A DNA stretch of 35,018 nucleotides, from the NCBI GenBank assembly GCA_021790385.1, contig JAJYDW010000041.1, positions 1 to 35,018 of the forward strand. The letters run 5' to 3'. A program made the position numbers and the translations under genes. Numbering within the stretch: the stretch's first letter is position 1; the number at the start of each line of letters is the position of its first letter. This document shows positions 34,013 to 35,018 of this stretch, piece after piece. Below the pieces are notes generated by a model. That model was not told where the DNA came from, did not search any database, and saw only the letters and a program-made list of their open reading frames with translations. The stretch is from Planctomycetota bacterium. Its GTDB lineage: Bacteria; Planctomycetota; Phycisphaerae; WQYP01.

Positions 34013-34984
34013 CTACGGCGGTGGTTGCGGCTGGCCGGGAAAGAAGCCATATCCAGTATTGCCCTGCCCGGTTATCGCCCACGGAGCCTGAACATTGTCA
34101 TTGCCGTCCGTCACCAAAAAGACGCTATCGCTGGGTAACGCGATCGCGCTGTTCCACCCGCTATAGACGACGTATTTATCGCGATCAGTGGTGTCAAGGA
34201 CGCCCACCGGCATCTTGCTGCGCGGCATCCACACCACCGAGCCATCCACCCGGCCCACATTGCCTCCGCCATCCATTCCCACCTGATTGCCCGGATGATT
34301 CGTGTATATCGGCAATGTTAAATTAGTGAAATTGCCAGCCGACGCAGGAACACAATACCGATCGCCCCATAACGCCGGCAAACTGAAATAAGGCGAGCGC
34401 ACCGCCGCCAGAGTGATCAGCCGCATTGCGTAGGGATAATATGGCCCACCCGCCGACGGTCCTGTAGGAAAAGCGCTTCCGGTATAGAACGCATAGTCCA
34501 GCGGCATGCCATGGGTGTACGGCCAATTCGGGTTCGGGGGGGCGGCGGGACATATCAACCCGGCCGGCGGATAGTAGGATAAATTGGTATAAATACCGCT
34601 CAATCCGGTCAGCGTCCCACCGTTCCAGGTGAAGGTGGAACTTACATCGTAAAATTCGTGGAAAAATTCCAGCATGCTCGAATTCTGGAGACATTGCCCC
34701 GCAGTCATGTTGTCATACGTTCCGATGGACATCAGTACGTCATTGTTTTCATCCGCGTACATCAGTGTCGCCATCGTCAGCGAGCGCACATTGGCGGCGC
34801 AGGCGATGCGCAGAGCCATCCTGCGAGCTTTGGCCAAGGCCGGCAGCAACAGCGCGATGAGGAGGGAGATAATCAGGATTACCACCAAAAGTTCCACCAG
34901 GGTAAAACCGTGTAGGGGCCGGCGGAAGCGGTTAGACTTCCGCAGTGTGTATGACTTTTTACAACCCCTTACACGGAGAATCAT
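34013..34984 (-). CDS. Pseudopilin-like protein with prepilin signal, second gene
   Basis: 323 residues. A basic pre-sequence (CKKSYTLRKSNRFRRPLH) is followed by the classic prepilin peptidase site [17 protein letters not shown] with Glu5, then an extended helix (PALAKARRMALRIACAANVR). The C-terminal part contains VGMDGGGNVGRVDGSVVWMP, a variant of the H-X9-DG-type tail, and ends in a PQPPP stretch. It belongs to the large planctomycete DUF1559/GspG-like surface family, same length as the protein at 16249-17220 but with a different middle. No clear ribosome site precedes the ATG at 34984, only 34 bp from the window end. Confidence 0.85.
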   Translation of the reverse strand: MILRVRGCKKSYTLRKSNRFRRPLHGFTLVELLVVILIISLLIALLLPALAKARRMALRIACAANVRSLTMATLMYADENNDVLMSIGTYDNMTAGQCLQNSSMLEFFHEFYDVSSTFTWNGGTLTGLSGIYTNLSYYPPAGLICPAAPPNPNWPYTHGMPLDYAFYTGSAFPTGPSAGGPYYPYAMRLITLAAVRSPYFSLPALWGDRYCVPASAGNFTNLTLPIYTNHPGNQVGMDGGGNVGRVDGSVVWMPRSKMPVGVLDTTDRDKYVVYSGWNSAIALPSDSVFLVTDGNDNVQAPWAITGQGNTGYGFFPGQPQPPP

Positions 34985-35018
34985 ATTATGCCCGAAGCCA
35001 CTCCAGCCTTCAAATCGT

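Overview
The window looks like a piece of a Planctomycetota chromosome, most likely class Phycisphaerae. This is inferred from gene content: short PEP-CTERM-tailed secreted proteins, long H-X9-DG-type pseudopilin-like proteins with a [10 protein letters not shown]-terminus, a lipoprotein beta-helix enzyme, a GH38/Gfo-Idh-MocA pair, an NHL-propeller protein with CBM9-like ends, and many dispersed intergenic repeats. No rRNA or other taxonomic marker is present.

Layout. 1-113 is the 3' end of an IS630-type transposase. 250-2127 (minus) holds purD and leuD; 2440-3231 (plus) is a CPBP membrane protease. 3308-9003 (minus) is one tightly packed operon, in transcription order: sugar-binding protein, two ABC permeases, a multi-pass membrane protein and a GT-C glycosyltransferase; it has no ATPase. 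A 1.2-kb regulatory gap separates it from a rightward cluster (10197-20148): GH38 alpha-mannosidase-like enzyme, Gfo/Idh/MocA oxidoreductase, GntR/LacI-hybrid regulator, a tiny ORF, a PEP-CTERM protein, a pseudopilin-like protein and a beta-helix lipoprotein. Together these look like a glycan import and degradation locus under one regulator.

The central oddity is a perfect 1300-bp direct repeat (14938-16237 = 20525-21824). It carries the regulator's last codons, a promoter, a structured leader and the whole PEP-CTERM gene. The second copy runs into the stump of a diverged pseudopilin gene, then into a scar where 36 codons of the ABC permease and a second, diverged sugar-binding protein gene (22010-23386, minus) have been copied from the 7-9 kb operon.

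24088-26621 looks like an accessory island: the 3' half of a tRNA gene (probable attachment scar), an AbiEi/AbiEii toxin-antitoxin pair, and an internally deleted IS256-family element with both ends still visible. A 21-bp inverted repeat (REP-like) follows. 26943-33600 (minus) is a secreted-protein cluster: a GH-A-clan hydrolase-like protein, a 1321-aa CBM9/NHL protein and a YCF48/BNR-repeat propeller. After a gap with imperfect ~178-bp repeats, a second pseudopilin-like gene (34013-34984, minus) ends the window.

The most useful new signal is a shared ~20-bp box, TCAATGGTAAGGTTAAAT and variants. It occurs once toward the ABC operon, once or twice in front of the GH38 cluster and in front of both PEP-CTERM copies. 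Two independent sites share a second element, CTCATATTAT, at the same 30-nt spacing, which fits a coordinated promoter for this locus. Between that promoter and the PEP-CTERM start codon lies a leader of about 200 nt with three GC-rich hairpins, the last touching the Shine-Dalgarno sequence.
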